Assembly (NCBI GenBank): GCA_003818505.1
Contig: RPRI01000040.1
Span: 1 to 36,017, forward strand
Origin: Desulfobacteraceae bacterium
GTDB lineage: Bacteria > Desulfobacterota > Desulfobacteria > Desulfobacterales > RPRI01
DNA length: 36,017 nt
Direction of reading: 5' to 3'
Within the stretch, counting starts at the first letter, position 1. Every line of letters begins with the position of its first letter. This document shows positions 18,717 through 27,934 of this stretch, in pieces. Below the pieces are notes generated by a model. It had not been told where the DNA came from, searched no databases, and saw only the letters and a program-made list of their open reading frames with translations. The position numbers and the translations under genes are program-made.

Positions 18717-21266
18717 TCAGGCCCAAGTTAAAAATTCGGGGGTGTTTTTAATCCAATCGTCGCCTTTTGGTATTGCCCTCACCGTAAAGCCAAACCTTCC
18801 TGAATTATTACATATTATGTCACACCCATAAAGGTACCGTCCGTCCCCGAGATGTTCCCGGACGTTCATTGATTCCGCTTTTCCCTCTGTAACAGAATCA
18901 ACGGATTTCATCCGGCCGAAGTAAAGCTGTATTTCCACCTCCTCCGGTTTTAATTCTCCGAGATAGACTTCTGTTGTTACATCAAAAGAAGCTCCCGCCC
19001 TAAACGGACCGGATTGTTTTCTGACCGGAGTTTCCAGTTTTATAAATCTCCATAAAGACCGAAGTCTCTCGCGCTGGATGGCAAGTGTTTTTGCTTCTGC
19101 GGCATTATCCGATAAAAGATCCTGCAACCGTTTTGCGGAAGGAAGATAAAACAGGTTGTTGTAATTTGAAACCATAACATGGCTGCAGAAGTTTTTCATG
19201 GCCATTTTCATTGATTCTTTCATTTTATTAAGCCATCTCTGCGGAGAATCACCGTTTTTTCTGTCATAAAAACAAGGTATCACTTCATCCGTCAGAACGT
19301 TGTAAAAGGCCTGACTTTCGACGTTGTCCTGATATTCGTGATCAAAATATTCTTCCCCGTTGCCGATTCGCCAACCCCTTTCTTCCGAGAAACCTTCGCA
19401 CCACCACCCGTCAAGGATGCTTATGTTGATAGCACCGTTTATGGCAGCTTTCATACCGGATGTCCCGCAGGCCTCAAAGGGTCGTCTCGGTGTATTGAGC
19501 CAGACATCGGCACCCTGAACAAGGACCCTTGCAATGTCGATGTCATAATCCTCCAGAAAAATGAGACGGTGGCGGATGTTCGGTTTCTGAGCGAATTGAA
19601 CTACTTTTTTTATAAGATCCTTTCCTTCCTGATCTTTTGGGTGTGCTTTTCCTGCAAAAATCATCTGTACCGGATGTGTTTTTGATGTCAGAATGGATTC
19701 AAGGCGGTCAGGGTCCATGAACACAAGGTGCGATCTTTTGTAAGTTGCAAACCTGCGGGCAAAAACAATTGTCAGGGCATCCTGGTCAAGAACGGATTCT
19801 ATATCTCCCATCATTGATTTCGGGGCATTCCGTTTTTCATACTGTTTTACCATCAGCTCACGGCATGTACGAATGAGTCTTGATCGGTTCAATTCATGAA
19901 CCCGCCAGAATTCCTCGTTGTAAATGCTGTCTATGCGGTTCATAATAATAGAGTTCCAAGGATGCTTGTTCCATCCCGGACCAAGGTAACGGTCTAACAG
20001 AAGCGACATCTCATATGAAAGCCAGGACGGCACATGGGCTCCGTTTGTGATATGCGTGATCGGGATTTCCTCCACAGGTCTTTCCGGCCAGACATGAGAC
20101 CACATTTTGCGGGCAACTGCGCCGTGAAGCATGCTTACTCCATTACGGTGTTGGGCCATTCGCAGGCCGAGAACAAACATTGAAAACTGGCCGTCTGAAT
20201 CTTTCCATGCAGGCTGACCCCATGATAAAATCTCTTTTTCATCGGCGCCCAGATTCTCTTTAAGAGGTTCAATATACGGTTTTACGATTTCAGCCGGAAA
20301 AACATCGTGCCCTGCAATCACAGGTGTGTGTGTGGTGAAAACCGTTGACCGGGGGGCAATTTCAAGAGCGGTTTTCAGATCGACATTGAATTTTGAAATG
20401 ATTTGATAAAGACGCTCAATTCCGGCAAACGTGCAATGTCCTTCGTTCATGTGAATTATTGACGGGAAGATGCCCATTGCTGAAAGGGCGCGCATTCCGC
20501 CTATTCCGAGAACGACTTCTTGGGCCAGACGCTTATGCTGGTTGGCAGGATATAAATTGGCCGTTATTTCCCTTATTTCAGGAGGATTATCGGGCAGGTT
20601 GGTATCAAGCAGGAAAAGAGAGGCTCGTCCGACCATCAGTTTCCAAACCTGGGTATGGATACCGCCGTTAGGCCCGCTTATATTTATGAATAGTTCTTTT
20701 CCCGATAAATCAAGAGCCCTTTCAATAGGAAAAGTATAAAGATCGATTTCCGGAAAGTCTTCCTGCTGCATTCCGTCACGGCTAAGAAACTGCCTGAAGT
20801 ATCCCTGTCGGTACAGGAGGCTTACTCCCGTCAAAGGAAGCTTCAGGTCGGAGGCTGCTTTCAGATGATCCCCGGCAAGTATTCCAAGACCGCCGGCAAA
20901 AAGGGGAAGGCATTCATGGATACCGAATTCCATCGAAAAATATGCTATATTTCCGCCTGTTCCTATGGGCGAATCTGAAAGGGTCTGCTTCGGAAGGACG
21001 GCGCGTTCAAAGTTTTCTTTAACCCTTTGCTGGTGAGCAAGAAAACCTCCATCAATTGAAAGTTCTTCGAGCCGTTCCTTTGGAACCATGGTTGAAAAAA
21101 CAATCGGATTTCTCCCTGAGTCTCTCCAGATTTTAGGATCTACTCTTCTGAATAACTCCTTGGCGTCATGCTGCCAGCTCCACCAAAGATTACGTGATAG
21201 TACATCCAGAAAAGAAAGAGATTCCGGTATTGTCGGAAAGACCTGAAAAGGCTGTAAATATTTCAT
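18717..21266 (-). CDS. glgP: alpha-glucan (glycogen) phosphorylase (GT35, TIGR02094 type)
   Basis: Releases glucose-1-phosphate from alpha-1,4-glucan ends using phosphate and pyridoxal phosphate. The 849 residues start with a DUF3417-like segment (SFLDVLSRNLWWSWQHDAKELFRRVDP). YFSMEFGIHECLPLFAGGLGILAGDHLKAASDL and MNEGHCTF follow. The PLP-lysine region is EACGTSGMKAAINGAINISILDGWW, with the Lys near residue 608. This is the short, bacterial/archaeal TIGR02094 subgroup, not the MalP-type phosphorylase. It starts one base after the stop of the debranching enzyme gene with an AAGGACC ribosome binding site, implying coupled translation. Phosphorylase plus debranching enzyme is the standard glycogen breakdown pair. 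Confidence 0.95.
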   Translation of the reverse strand: MKYLQPFQVFPTIPESLSFLDVLSRNLWWSWQHDAKELFRRVDPKIWRDSGRNPIVFSTMVPKERLEELSIDGGFLAHQQRVKENFERAVLPKQTLSDSPIGTGGNIAYFSMEFGIHECLPLFAGGLGILAGDHLKAASDLKLPLTGVSLLYRQGYFRQFLSRDGMQQEDFPEIDLYTFPIERALDLSGKELFINISGPNGGIHTQVWKLMVGRASLFLLDTNLPDNPPEIREITANLYPANQHKRLAQEVVLGIGGMRALSAMGIFPSIIHMNEGHCTFAGIERLYQIISKFNVDLKTALEIAPRSTVFTTHTPVIAGHDVFPAEIVKPYIEPLKENLGADEKEILSWGQPAWKDSDGQFSMFVLGLRMAQHRNGVSMLHGAVARKMWSHVWPERPVEEIPITHITNGAHVPSWLSYEMSLLLDRYLGPGWNKHPWNSIIMNRIDSIYNEEFWRVHELNRSRLIRTCRELMVKQYEKRNAPKSMMGDIESVLDQDALTIVFARRFATYKRSHLVFMDPDRLESILTSKTHPVQMIFAGKAHPKDQEGKDLIKKVVQFAQKPNIRHRLIFLEDYDIDIARVLVQGADVWLNTPRRPFEACGTSGMKAAINGAINISILDGWWCEGFSEERGWRIGNGEEYFDHEYQDNVESQAFYNVLTDEVIPCFYDRKNGDSPQRWLNKMKESMKMAMKNFCSHVMVSNYNNLFYLPSAKRLQDLLSDNAAEAKTLAIQRERLRSLWRFIKLETPVRKQSGPFRAGASFDVTTEVYLGELKPEEVEIQLYFGRMKSVDSVTEGKAESMNVREHLGDGRYLYGCDIICNNSGRFGFTVRAIPKGDDWIKNTPEFLTWA

Positions 21267-21267
21267 T

Positions 21268-24200
21268 TTATGGGGTCCTTGAAGAAAGGGTTGAGATTTT
21301 TTGTTTGACTTTTAAAAGCTTCGTCCTGACGCGTAACATTTCGCTTGCCCCCCAAGCCTGAGCATCACACCCTCTTGTTTTGTGCGGATAATCACCGTCA
21401 AGTATTTCAGGAAGATGGCCGGTGCATCCGTAATTTATAATCCCGACAGCCGAGGAAAGCAAAGATAAAGCTGTATCTTTCGATCCTGGTCCGTATACTT
21501 CAACCCACGCTTCGCAAAAAGAGGGAAAAAGCCATGTCCAGGCCGTTCCGTTATGATAGGCAGGCTTACGTGCCGTGTCTTCATCGCCTGCGTATGTTCC
21601 ATGGTATGGATTGAACGGGTCATTTAAAACAGAACCGGAATATTTTATTTCCAGTGGTCTGTGAACGGAGCGGTCGGCGAGACTTCTTATGGCGCCAGGA
21701 ACAAGCAGTTCTTCGCAGGCGGAAAGGATTTTGCGGCAAAGGCAATAATCCGTAACTGCGCCGAAAGTTATGGCAAGAAGCTGGTTCGGTCTGAGGGCAT
21801 CGTCGGGTTCCGCTCTGTGTGCCGGAACTCCTGGTCGTGCGTAGAGACAATCGGCAAGATAGCCTTGCTCTATAGAAAAGAGATTATAAATTGATTTTTG
21901 AACTTTTCCGGCAAGAGCTTTCCATTTGTCGGTTTTATCGCAAGGGTCTGTTTCTGAGATGAATGACAGCGCATTGTACCAAAGAGCCTGAATTTCAACC
22001 GGATAGCCTTCTCTTGGTGTACATGCGGGATAATTTGTGTCCATCCATGTAAAATGAGCCGGGCTGAATATAAGGCCCGAATCGCTGTCCATGTACATTC
22101 CGTTAGGCGTACCGGATATCAGTTTTGTTGCAATGGAAACCAGTATATCGCGGATCATCCTGCCTTCTGCTTTCAGGTCAAGAAAAGCATCACTTCCTTC
22201 AGCCCTGGTGAGATCCGAACATGCGGCGAAAAGCCACAATGGTGCATCGGAAGTGTCTCTGTTTCCTGCATCTAGGCCTATCATCATGTTAGGAATGGTA
22301 CCGTCTTTTTCAAACCGGGCAAAGTGTTTTACTACTAGCGCAGCCTCTTTATTCTTTCCCGCAGCGATCAGACCTCTTGTGAAGATAAGAGAATCGCGGC
22401 CCCAGTCCAAAAACCATGGATATCCAGCGATTATGGATTTGTATGGCCCTCTTTCAGTAATGTAATGATCAAGAGCGCAAGTCAAAGCATCTTCAATTTT
22501 CCATGATGAAGATGGTTTTTTACGGGATGTATCCGGTTCAGTGGCAGGAGCAGCGGAAGAGATCATATTTTTTTCTTTGGCATTGCCCACACAGGCAGAC
22601 AGAACGGCCTCTTCGTTTCCTTTTAAGAATGTATAGAAATAGCCCGGGCTGAAAAGATCAGAATCCGGATCAAGCCCCCTTTCGGCTTCTAAAGGCCTGT
22701 GCACCATGTACTGCCATTCGGATTCGGAAATAAAATTGCCTTTCGACAAATTTACTGAAAGACCGTTCCCGCCTTGTGGGGCAAAGATAAATCCATTCGC
22801 CTGCGCAGTTAAGGCTTTTGGCCAGGAATGTTCGGGGCCCATATATGCCTTGGTTGTATCATGAAAATTGCGGTATTCAATATCCGGTCTCAATATCAGT
22901 TGCACTTCCTTATTGTCTGATAAGCACCTGTCGTTATTTCCGTCCGGCAAGCGTTGGAAAATAAGACGAATTGCATTTTCACCGGCTACCATGCGAAGCA
23001 TTATGTCAAAAAGAATGTGTTCGCCCTGACCTGTCGGTATGCGGTAATGCCAGACTCCGCCAGCCTTATTGTCTAATCTAAAAGAATCAAGGCAATCTAT
23101 ACAAATGTCCTGAGAAAAACCCTGAAAGACAATCCATGCACGACATCTTGTAAAAACGATCAGGCGATCCACAGGATATTCACTATTGATGTTTGCCGCG
23201 AGAAGGGCATCATATTTGCTGTTCAAAGTGCACCAGGAAACCGGAATATGCAACATGGCCCCGCGGCCGTTTGTGTCCATAAAGGTAATAGAATTTTCAA
23301 GAAGTTCCGGGCGTGCGAAGGATCTTTTCACCCGCGTGTTTTCATGTCCTGATAGGAAAAGAACAGGTGCATCGGCATGCTTTGTCCGGCCCTTATCATA
23401 AACCGTAAGGTTAAGGCTCAACCTTTGGTGCTCGGCCGGAGTTTGAATCGGATAAAACAGGGCAAAGAAAGAACCATCCCGGCAGGGAAGACCCTCTTCC
23501 TGGGATAAAACAAAATCCTGGTTTATTATGCGGGATAAAAAGGGTTTATCCGCCACAACCATCAGGAAGTGGTCAGGCGGTACCATAACCTCTCTTTTGA
23601 GATCTTTAGGCCATCTCCAAATAATTACCCTTGTTTCTCCGGTAAATGGATTCCGGCTCCTGCAGAATTCAACCGGATTATCAAAAAGAAGATCAGCCTC
23701 TTTATCGACATCCAATTCTCCTATATCGTTATATCCGCTGTACAGCCTAATAACTTCTATCGCTTTTGCTCTAAGTTTCCGCTTCATTACTTTTTCGGGC
23801 GGAATAAAATTATTGCCGGCATTGATCTTTACAAGATCCAGATCTTGTTCTTCCGCAGATAAACACAAGACACGGCCCGGGTCTAACAAACACGAACTTA
23901 TGCTGCCCGAAGATTCGATTTTAATTCTGTTTGATGTTATCAGATCAAAGTATGCCGCTTGTCCCATTCCGGCTTTTTTATCATCCCAGGAAACCATCGT
24001 TTTGTTGTTGTCGTCAAGATTTATAACTATCAGAAGCTTTTTCCCCGTAGGAATATGATGACGAAGCAGAACCAGGTGGTTTCCCGTACCCTGCCCGATC
24101 AGATTTAAGGCTGTTTTGTCTGAAAAAGCCGGATGATTCTTCAGTATATCTGAAAGACGGGCTAAAAGCTCAACCTGATTTTCTTTTGCGCCCCAGTTAA

Positions 24201-25605
24201 GGGAAGATGCACCATGCACATCGATCTTTTCAGAAGCAAACCATTCCACTCCGTTTGCAAAACCGAAAGAACCTTCTGCAGAAGAAAGAGCGGACAAGGC
24301 TGTTCTCATCATTGCATACATTTTCGAGCGGGATGCAAGTCTGTTATTATCGTGCGTTTCGGCAAAATTCACAAGAATACCGTCTTCTCCGGAAATGGCT
24401 ATTGCACCGGGTAGATAATTTTCTATCTGGCTTCGATCGTAATTTTGAAACAATTCAGAATAGGCCCAGTCAAAATTGCCTGTGTTCAAAAGATCACGTG
24501 TTACCGATATTTTTCCACCAAGCCCTTCAAGAAAAAAAATGGTATCCGGGAATTGTTCCCTGACCGATGAGATAATGAATTTCCAGGCAGGAATGGGAAT
24601 CATGTACCCGGCATCACACCGGAATCCGTCGACTCCCCTGCGACACCATGTCAGAAATACATCAGCCATGTATTTCCACAGGTCTTTCTTTGAATAGTTG
24701 AGCATTGTCAGATCTTCCCATCTCACACCCCATGCGCCGGGGACTTCAATACGTCCTTCGTTGTCCCGCACGAGCCACTCTGGATGGGTTTCATGCAGGG
24801 AGGCTCCCCATCCTGTGTGATTGATGGCAATATCTATAAAGATTTTTGCGCTGCGCTCATGAACGGCATCAACCAGTTCGATGAATTGTTCGAGAGGGGT
24901 TGCCCGGGTATCGAATTCAGCCAGTGCAGGGTCTACCGATGTAAAACCTAAAGCCGCAAAAGGGCTTCCAAAACGGCCCATGCGGGCATATGTTGTCGGC
25001 GTGGGGTTGATCGGAAGAATCTGAATGCCTCTGACTCCAAGCCTGCCAATGATAAAGTCGAGCTCCCGTGTGAGATCGCGGAATGTTCCCGATTTAGGGA
25101 TTACTGTATATCCTTTTCCATCAAGGTTTTGTATCCATTTTTCTTCCGTTTGGTTTGTAATGCCTCTTCCGTCTTTGTTGGGCCCGAACTGACGTACAAA
25201 GGCATTGTATATAATGTTGGCGCAACAGGTACCCGCCGGTTTTACATTGATTATGGTATTGGAGCCTTCGGGCCATACTGGGTTGATACCACCTTCCTTT
25301 AAAAAAAAGCATTTTGCTTCAAAATGCCCTACTTCGAATAAAGGAACGGTTATCCGGAAAGTTGTTTCATTAATCTTCTTCATGGGAAGGTCAAACCAGT
25401 CCCTTCCAAGAGGCGGCTCATCGCAAAGGACTTCTCTTATTATTTCGCCCCTGCTGGTTCCGGCATGACCCAGGTTGGTGCGGAGCCAGGCGCTTCCTTT
25501 CGTGGGTGCCGGAAGGGTTAATATAAAAGTCTGTGTGTCGCCCTTAAACATCAATATATGAATTCCCGGAGCCGGATTCTGTGCCCACAGGGCTAAAGTT
25601 TCCAT
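21268..25605 (-). CDS. bifunctional glycogen debranching enzyme (GH13 glucanotransferase + GH133 amylo-1,6-glucosidase)
   Basis: Very large cytoplasmic enzyme (1445 residues). The N-terminal half is a GH13 barrel with RGVDGFRCDAGYMIP (nucleophile Asp near 327), FFLEGLGG (acid/base Glu near 360) and AETHDNNR (Asp near 418), expected to move maltosyl/maltotriosyl stubs between chains. The C-terminal GH133 (alpha/alpha)6 domain has GYPWFLDWGRDSLIFTRGL near 1060 and YHNGTAWTWLFPSFCEAWVE near the end, and should hydrolyse the remaining alpha-1,6 glucose. The architecture parallels animal and yeast indirect debranching enzyme (about 1530 residues), whereas many bacteria use GlgX or pullulanase. There is no signal peptide. 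The start ATG 25605 uses an AAGGATAG ribosome binding site inside the end of moaB. It is first of the glycogen enzymes. Confidence 0.9.
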   Translation of the reverse strand: METLALWAQNPAPGIHILMFKGDTQTFILTLPAPTKGSAWLRTNLGHAGTSRGEIIREVLCDEPPLGRDWFDLPMKKINETTFRITVPLFEVGHFEAKCFFLKEGGINPVWPEGSNTIINVKPAGTCCANIIYNAFVRQFGPNKDGRGITNQTEEKWIQNLDGKGYTVIPKSGTFRDLTRELDFIIGRLGVRGIQILPINPTPTTYARMGRFGSPFAALGFTSVDPALAEFDTRATPLEQFIELVDAVHERSAKIFIDIAINHTGWGASLHETHPEWLVRDNEGRIEVPGAWGVRWEDLTMLNYSKKDLWKYMADVFLTWCRRGVDGFRCDAGYMIPIPAWKFIISSVREQFPDTIFFLEGLGGKISVTRDLLNTGNFDWAYSELFQNYDRSQIENYLPGAIAISGEDGILVNFAETHDNNRLASRSKMYAMMRTALSALSSAEGSFGFANGVEWFASEKIDVHGASSLNWGAKENQVELLARLSDILKNHPAFSDKTALNLIGQGTGNHLVLLRHHIPTGKKLLIVINLDDNNKTMVSWDDKKAGMGQAAYFDLITSNRIKIESSGSISSCLLDPGRVLCLSAEEQDLDLVKINAGNNFIPPEKVMKRKLRAKAIEVIRLYSGYNDIGELDVDKEADLLFDNPVEFCRSRNPFTGETRVIIWRWPKDLKREVMVPPDHFLMVVADKPFLSRIINQDFVLSQEEGLPCRDGSFFALFYPIQTPAEHQRLSLNLTVYDKGRTKHADAPVLFLSGHENTRVKRSFARPELLENSITFMDTNGRGAMLHIPVSWCTLNSKYDALLAANINSEYPVDRLIVFTRCRAWIVFQGFSQDICIDCLDSFRLDNKAGGVWHYRIPTGQGEHILFDIMLRMVAGENAIRLIFQRLPDGNNDRCLSDNKEVQLILRPDIEYRNFHDTTKAYMGPEHSWPKALTAQANGFIFAPQGGNGLSVNLSKGNFISESEWQYMVHRPLEAERGLDPDSDLFSPGYFYTFLKGNEEAVLSACVGNAKEKNMISSAAPATEPDTSRKKPSSSWKIEDALTCALDHYITERGPYKSIIAGYPWFLDWGRDSLIFTRGLIAAGKNKEAALVVKHFARFEKDGTIPNMMIGLDAGNRDTSDAPLWLFAACSDLTRAEGSDAFLDLKAEGRMIRDILVSIATKLISGTPNGMYMDSDSGLIFSPAHFTWMDTNYPACTPREGYPVEIQALWYNALSFISETDPCDKTDKWKALAGKVQKSIYNLFSIEQGYLADCLYARPGVPAHRAEPDDALRPNQLLAITFGAVTDYCLCRKILSACEELLVPGAIRSLADRSVHRPLEIKYSGSVLNDPFNPYHGTYAGDEDTARKPAYHNGTAWTWLFPSFCEAWVEVYGPGSKDTALSLLSSAVGIINYGCTGHLPEILDGDYPHKTRGCDAQAWGASEMLRVRTKLLKVKQKISTLSSRTP

Positions 25606-25611
25606 GATTTA

Positions 25612-26118
25612 CTATCCTTCAAGCGCATGTTTTACAAGATGTCCCAGCTCAGGAAAGATCAAGTCTTTACACGCGAGTTGACAGGCTTTAAGGCTGCCCG
25701 GCATGCAAAACACCAAGGTTTTTCCTATAATCCCCGCTGTTGCGCGGGATAACATCGCCGCCGAATCTATCTCTTCAAAACTGAGCTGGCAAAAAAGAGT
25801 ACCGAACGCAGAAAGTTCTTTCTCAAATAAAGGGCGCACAGCTTCAATTGTGACATCTTTGCCGCTGATCCCGGTGCCCCCTGTCAATAAAAGGGCATGA
25901 GGATCCAAGTCGTGGATGGCTTTCCGGATTGTTTCTGTTATTCTGTAAACGTCATCCGGAACAACCCGGTAGAAGACAACGTCATAACCCTCTTTTATAG
26001 CCTTTTTTGTAATCCAGCCTCCGCTTTCGTCGTTCTCTTCAGACCTTGTTGTTGAAACTGAAATGACGCCTATTCGGATCCTTCCGGGGGTATTTTTTCT
26101 GTGTTCATCCACACCCAT
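25612..26118 (-). CDS. moaB: MoaB/Mog-family molybdopterin adenylyltransferase
   Basis: Adenylates molybdopterin before metal insertion in Mo-cofactor synthesis. The 168 residues show the MoCF-binding fold: RIGVISVSTTRS (14-25), the nucleotide loop LLLTGGTGISGKDVT (76-90, with the usual GTG.S..D pattern), and FCMPGSLKAC near the C-terminus, then FPELGHLVKHAL. It starts 3 bases after pyrR and ends 6 bases before the debranching enzyme, so it appears embedded in the pyrR-glycogen transcript. mobA, moaE and moaC are nearby on the opposite strand. Whether it is functionally Mog or MoaB cannot be settled from the sequence. Confidence 0.92.
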   Translation of the reverse strand: MGVDEHRKNTPGRIRIGVISVSTTRSEENDESGGWITKKAIKEGYDVVFYRVVPDDVYRITETIRKAIHDLDPHALLLTGGTGISGKDVTIEAVRPLFEKELSAFGTLFCQLSFEEIDSAAMLSRATAGIIGKTLVFCMPGSLKACQLACKDLIFPELGHLVKHALEG

Positions 26119-26121
26119 ATT

Positions 26122-26658
26122 TTATCCTTTTTCCAATACGACCTGGTCGATGCCATCATGTTCGGACAGAAGTACATTTACCGTTTCAAGCCGCCTTGTT
26201 GCAACAAGTTTGCCGACATAGTTTGCCTGGATGGGAAGCTCCCGATGCCCTCTGTCGACAAGAACAGCCAGCTCTATGCGGTCTGGTCTTCCGTAATCCA
26301 TGATTGCATCCATGGCCGCCCTAATCGTCCTGCCGGTAAAGAGAACATCATCGACAAGAACGATCTGCTTTTCGTCGATGGAAAAGAAAATATCGGTGGC
26401 TTGGACTACCGGGTGATGGCTGATTCTGGTCCAATCGTCTCTGTAAAGAGTGATATCGATTACACCGGTCGGTATTTTTATGCCTTCAATTGTCTTTATT
26501 AAAGACTGAATTCTTCTGGCAAGAAAAACACCGCGTGTTTGAATTCCTATAAGGGATAAATTCCCGGCGCCTTTATGAATCTCCAGTATTTCATGAGCAA
26601 TTCTTGCAGTTATCCGCTCAATATCCGCAGCATCGAGTATCGTAAATGATTTTTTCAT
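26122..26658 (-). CDS. pyrR: PyrR bifunctional regulator/uracil phosphoribosyltransferase
   Basis: Type I phosphoribosyltransferase of 178 residues. In Gram-positives PyrR binds pyr mRNA leaders and makes UMP from uracil and PRPP; in proteobacteria the enzymatic role may dominate. The PRPP loop is VLVDDVLFTGRTIRAAMDAI (about 100-119). DDW at 74-76 and VDRGHRELPIQANYVGK (134-150) are PyrR signatures distinguishing it from Upp. The ATG at 26658 has a GGAGAAAC ribosome binding site, and a good promoter lies about 80 bases upstream. The leader shows no convincing PyrR-binding attenuator. It heads a run of six closely spaced minus-strand genes ending with glgB. Confidence 0.93.
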   Translation of the reverse strand: MKKSFTILDAADIERITARIAHEILEIHKGAGNLSLIGIQTRGVFLARRIQSLIKTIEGIKIPTGVIDITLYRDDWTRISHHPVVQATDIFFSIDEKQIVLVDDVLFTGRTIRAAMDAIMDYGRPDRIELAVLVDRGHRELPIQANYVGKLVATRRLETVNVLLSEHDGIDQVVLEKG

Positions 26659-26734
26659 TGTTTCTCCGGCACAGATATATTTGACAGGCTTTACACGTTG
26701 TAAATATAAAAATTAACTGAAACCATAATATGTT

Positions 26735-26762
26735 ATTATATCATGCATGTAATTTTGTTCAA
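26735..26762 (-). promoter_or_regulatory. sigma-70 promoter for pyrR and downstream genes
   Basis: On the minus strand TTGAAC (26757-26762), a 16-base spacer, and a perfect TATAAT (26735-26740). Transcription would start near 26728, giving a leader of about 70 bases before the pyrR ATG. This is the best promoter-like sequence in the region. Confidence 0.55.
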
Positions 26763-26842
26763 GAGATAAATGAATACAATGATCCGGTCAGAGCCTGTCC
26801 GAATAGCCTTGATTTTGCATGATGTTTTATCTATTGTGCGTT

Positions 26843-26877
26843 AAAAAAAAGGTGCTTTAGCCTCAAAAGGCTCTTTT
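26843..26877. other. small hairpin with flanking T-runs between pyrR and mobA
   Basis: AGCCT (26859-26863), loop CAAA, AGGCT (26868-26872), followed by CTTTTATTTA on the plus strand. Eight A at 26843-26850 give a T8 run on the minus strand, 8 bases beyond the stem. The 5-bp stem is too short for a confident terminator in either direction. It could be an old bidirectional terminator in the 274-base divergent gap, where I see no gene. Confidence 0.3.
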
Positions 26878-26932
26878 ATTTAGATCGCAACTTATTTATA
26901 TTAGTTGATAATAGATTGAAGGACAAGTTTAC

Positions 26933-27532
26933 ATGCTTTCTTCTTATACTGGAGTAATATTAGCAGGCGGGCTTAATTCCCGCTTTTCGGGCACCAATAA
27001 GGCCTTTATGCAGATTAGGGGTAAGCGGATTCTTGATCATATATACGATGTTTTCAGCGATCTCTTTGAAGAAATTATTCTGGTTACAAACGATCCGTTG
27101 AAATATCTTGGGTGGAATCTGAAAATTGTGACGGACATTCATCCTTCAAGAAGTTCCCTTACAGGCTTGCATGCCGGACTTTTTTATGCAACCGGCTCTC
27201 ATGTTTTTATTACCGCCTGCGATACTCCTTTTTTAAGAAAAGATCTTGTTGAAGCGTTAATCAGTGCGGCGTTGCCTCAAACAGATATAGTTATTCCCGA
27301 AACAACATCAGGCAGAGAGGCTCTTTGCGCTGTTTATTCAAAAAGATGCTTGAAACAGATTGAAAATCAGCTTGAAAAGAATGATTACAAAATTCAAAGA
27401 TTTTTCAACAAAGTACGAGTTGTAAATATTTCTGAAAAGAAACTCCGGGCAATAGATCCTGAATTAATATCATTTTTTAATGTCAATACTCCTCTTGCAC
27501 TTGAAAAGGCAAAAGAAATGGAGAAAAAATAA
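26933..27532 (+). CDS. mobA: molybdenum cofactor guanylyltransferase
   Basis: Adds GMP to Mo-molybdopterin to make the MGD cofactor used by formate dehydrogenases and other DMSO-reductase-family enzymes. The 199 residues begin with the nucleotidyltransferase signature GVILAGGLNSRFSGTNKAF (7-25), where LAGG..(R/S)F.G.(D/N)K is the GTP-binding motif. The metal-binding Asp97 is in TACDTPFL, and SLTGLHAGL (75-83) is a further family motif. It is followed 36 bases later by moaE and then moaC on the same strand. The ribosome binding site AAGGAC lies upstream of the ATG. Confidence 0.92.
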   Translation: MLSSYTGVILAGGLNSRFSGTNKAFMQIRGKRILDHIYDVFSDLFEEIILVTNDPLKYLGWNLKIVTDIHPSRSSLTGLHAGLFYATGSHVFITACDTPFLRKDLVEALISAALPQTDIVIPETTSGREALCAVYSKRCLKQIENQLEKNDYKIQRFFNKVRVVNISEKKLRAIDPELISFFNVNTPLALEKAKEMEKK

Positions 27533-27568
27533 TGTTTATTTTATTTGGAATTCAACAGAGGATTAATT

Positions 27569-27928
27569 ATGAATTTGCTGATACTTATCGATAAAATAAA
27601 GAATAGTCCGGAATATAACAGGGTGGGGATGATATTATGCCACAATGGTGTGGTTCGTGGAACATCCCGTGACGGGCGAAAAGTTTCGGGGCTCAAAATA
27701 GCGGTCGATCATAAAAAATTAATTATGATCATTGAGGAAAACAAAAAGCGACCGGGCATTGTCGAGATACTCGTTGAGATTGATGAAAATAAAGAACTAT
27801 CCGTGGGAGATGATGTAATGTTTCTTGTTGTTGCCGGAGATATCCGCGATAATGTGATTCCGGCTCTTGATGACACTCTTAACAGAATTAAAACGACAGT
27901 AACACAAAAAACCGAGTTTTACTTATAA
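27569..27928 (+). CDS. moaE: short MoaE-like molybdopterin synthase large subunit
   Basis: The 119-residue form starts at ATG 27569, which has an AGAGGA ribosome binding site. An in-frame TTG at 27545 would add 8 residues without a better site. VGMILCHNGVVRGTSRDGRKV corresponds to the G...F.G.VR...G..V start of MoaE. GDDVMFLVVAGDIRDNVIPALDD followed by IKTTVTQKTEFY corresponds to the catalytic C-terminal end (..R..AF.A....D..K...PIWK.E). It is 20-30 residues shorter than E. coli MoaE, and the usual PIWKKE end is altered to VTQKTE, though Lys residues remain. The location between mobA and moaC supports a Mo-cofactor role. MoaD is not in the window. Confidence 0.72.
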   Translation: MNLLILIDKIKNSPEYNRVGMILCHNGVVRGTSRDGRKVSGLKIAVDHKKLIMIIEENKKRPGIVEILVEIDENKELSVGDDVMFLVVAGDIRDNVIPALDDTLNRIKTTVTQKTEFYL

Positions 27929-27934
27929 TGCTCT

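Noticed and set aside
26659-26932. PyrR-responsive attenuator in the pyrR leader
   Set aside because: The leader after the predicted start is only about 70 bases with no terminator/antiterminator pair. The hairpin near 26859 lies upstream of the promoter.
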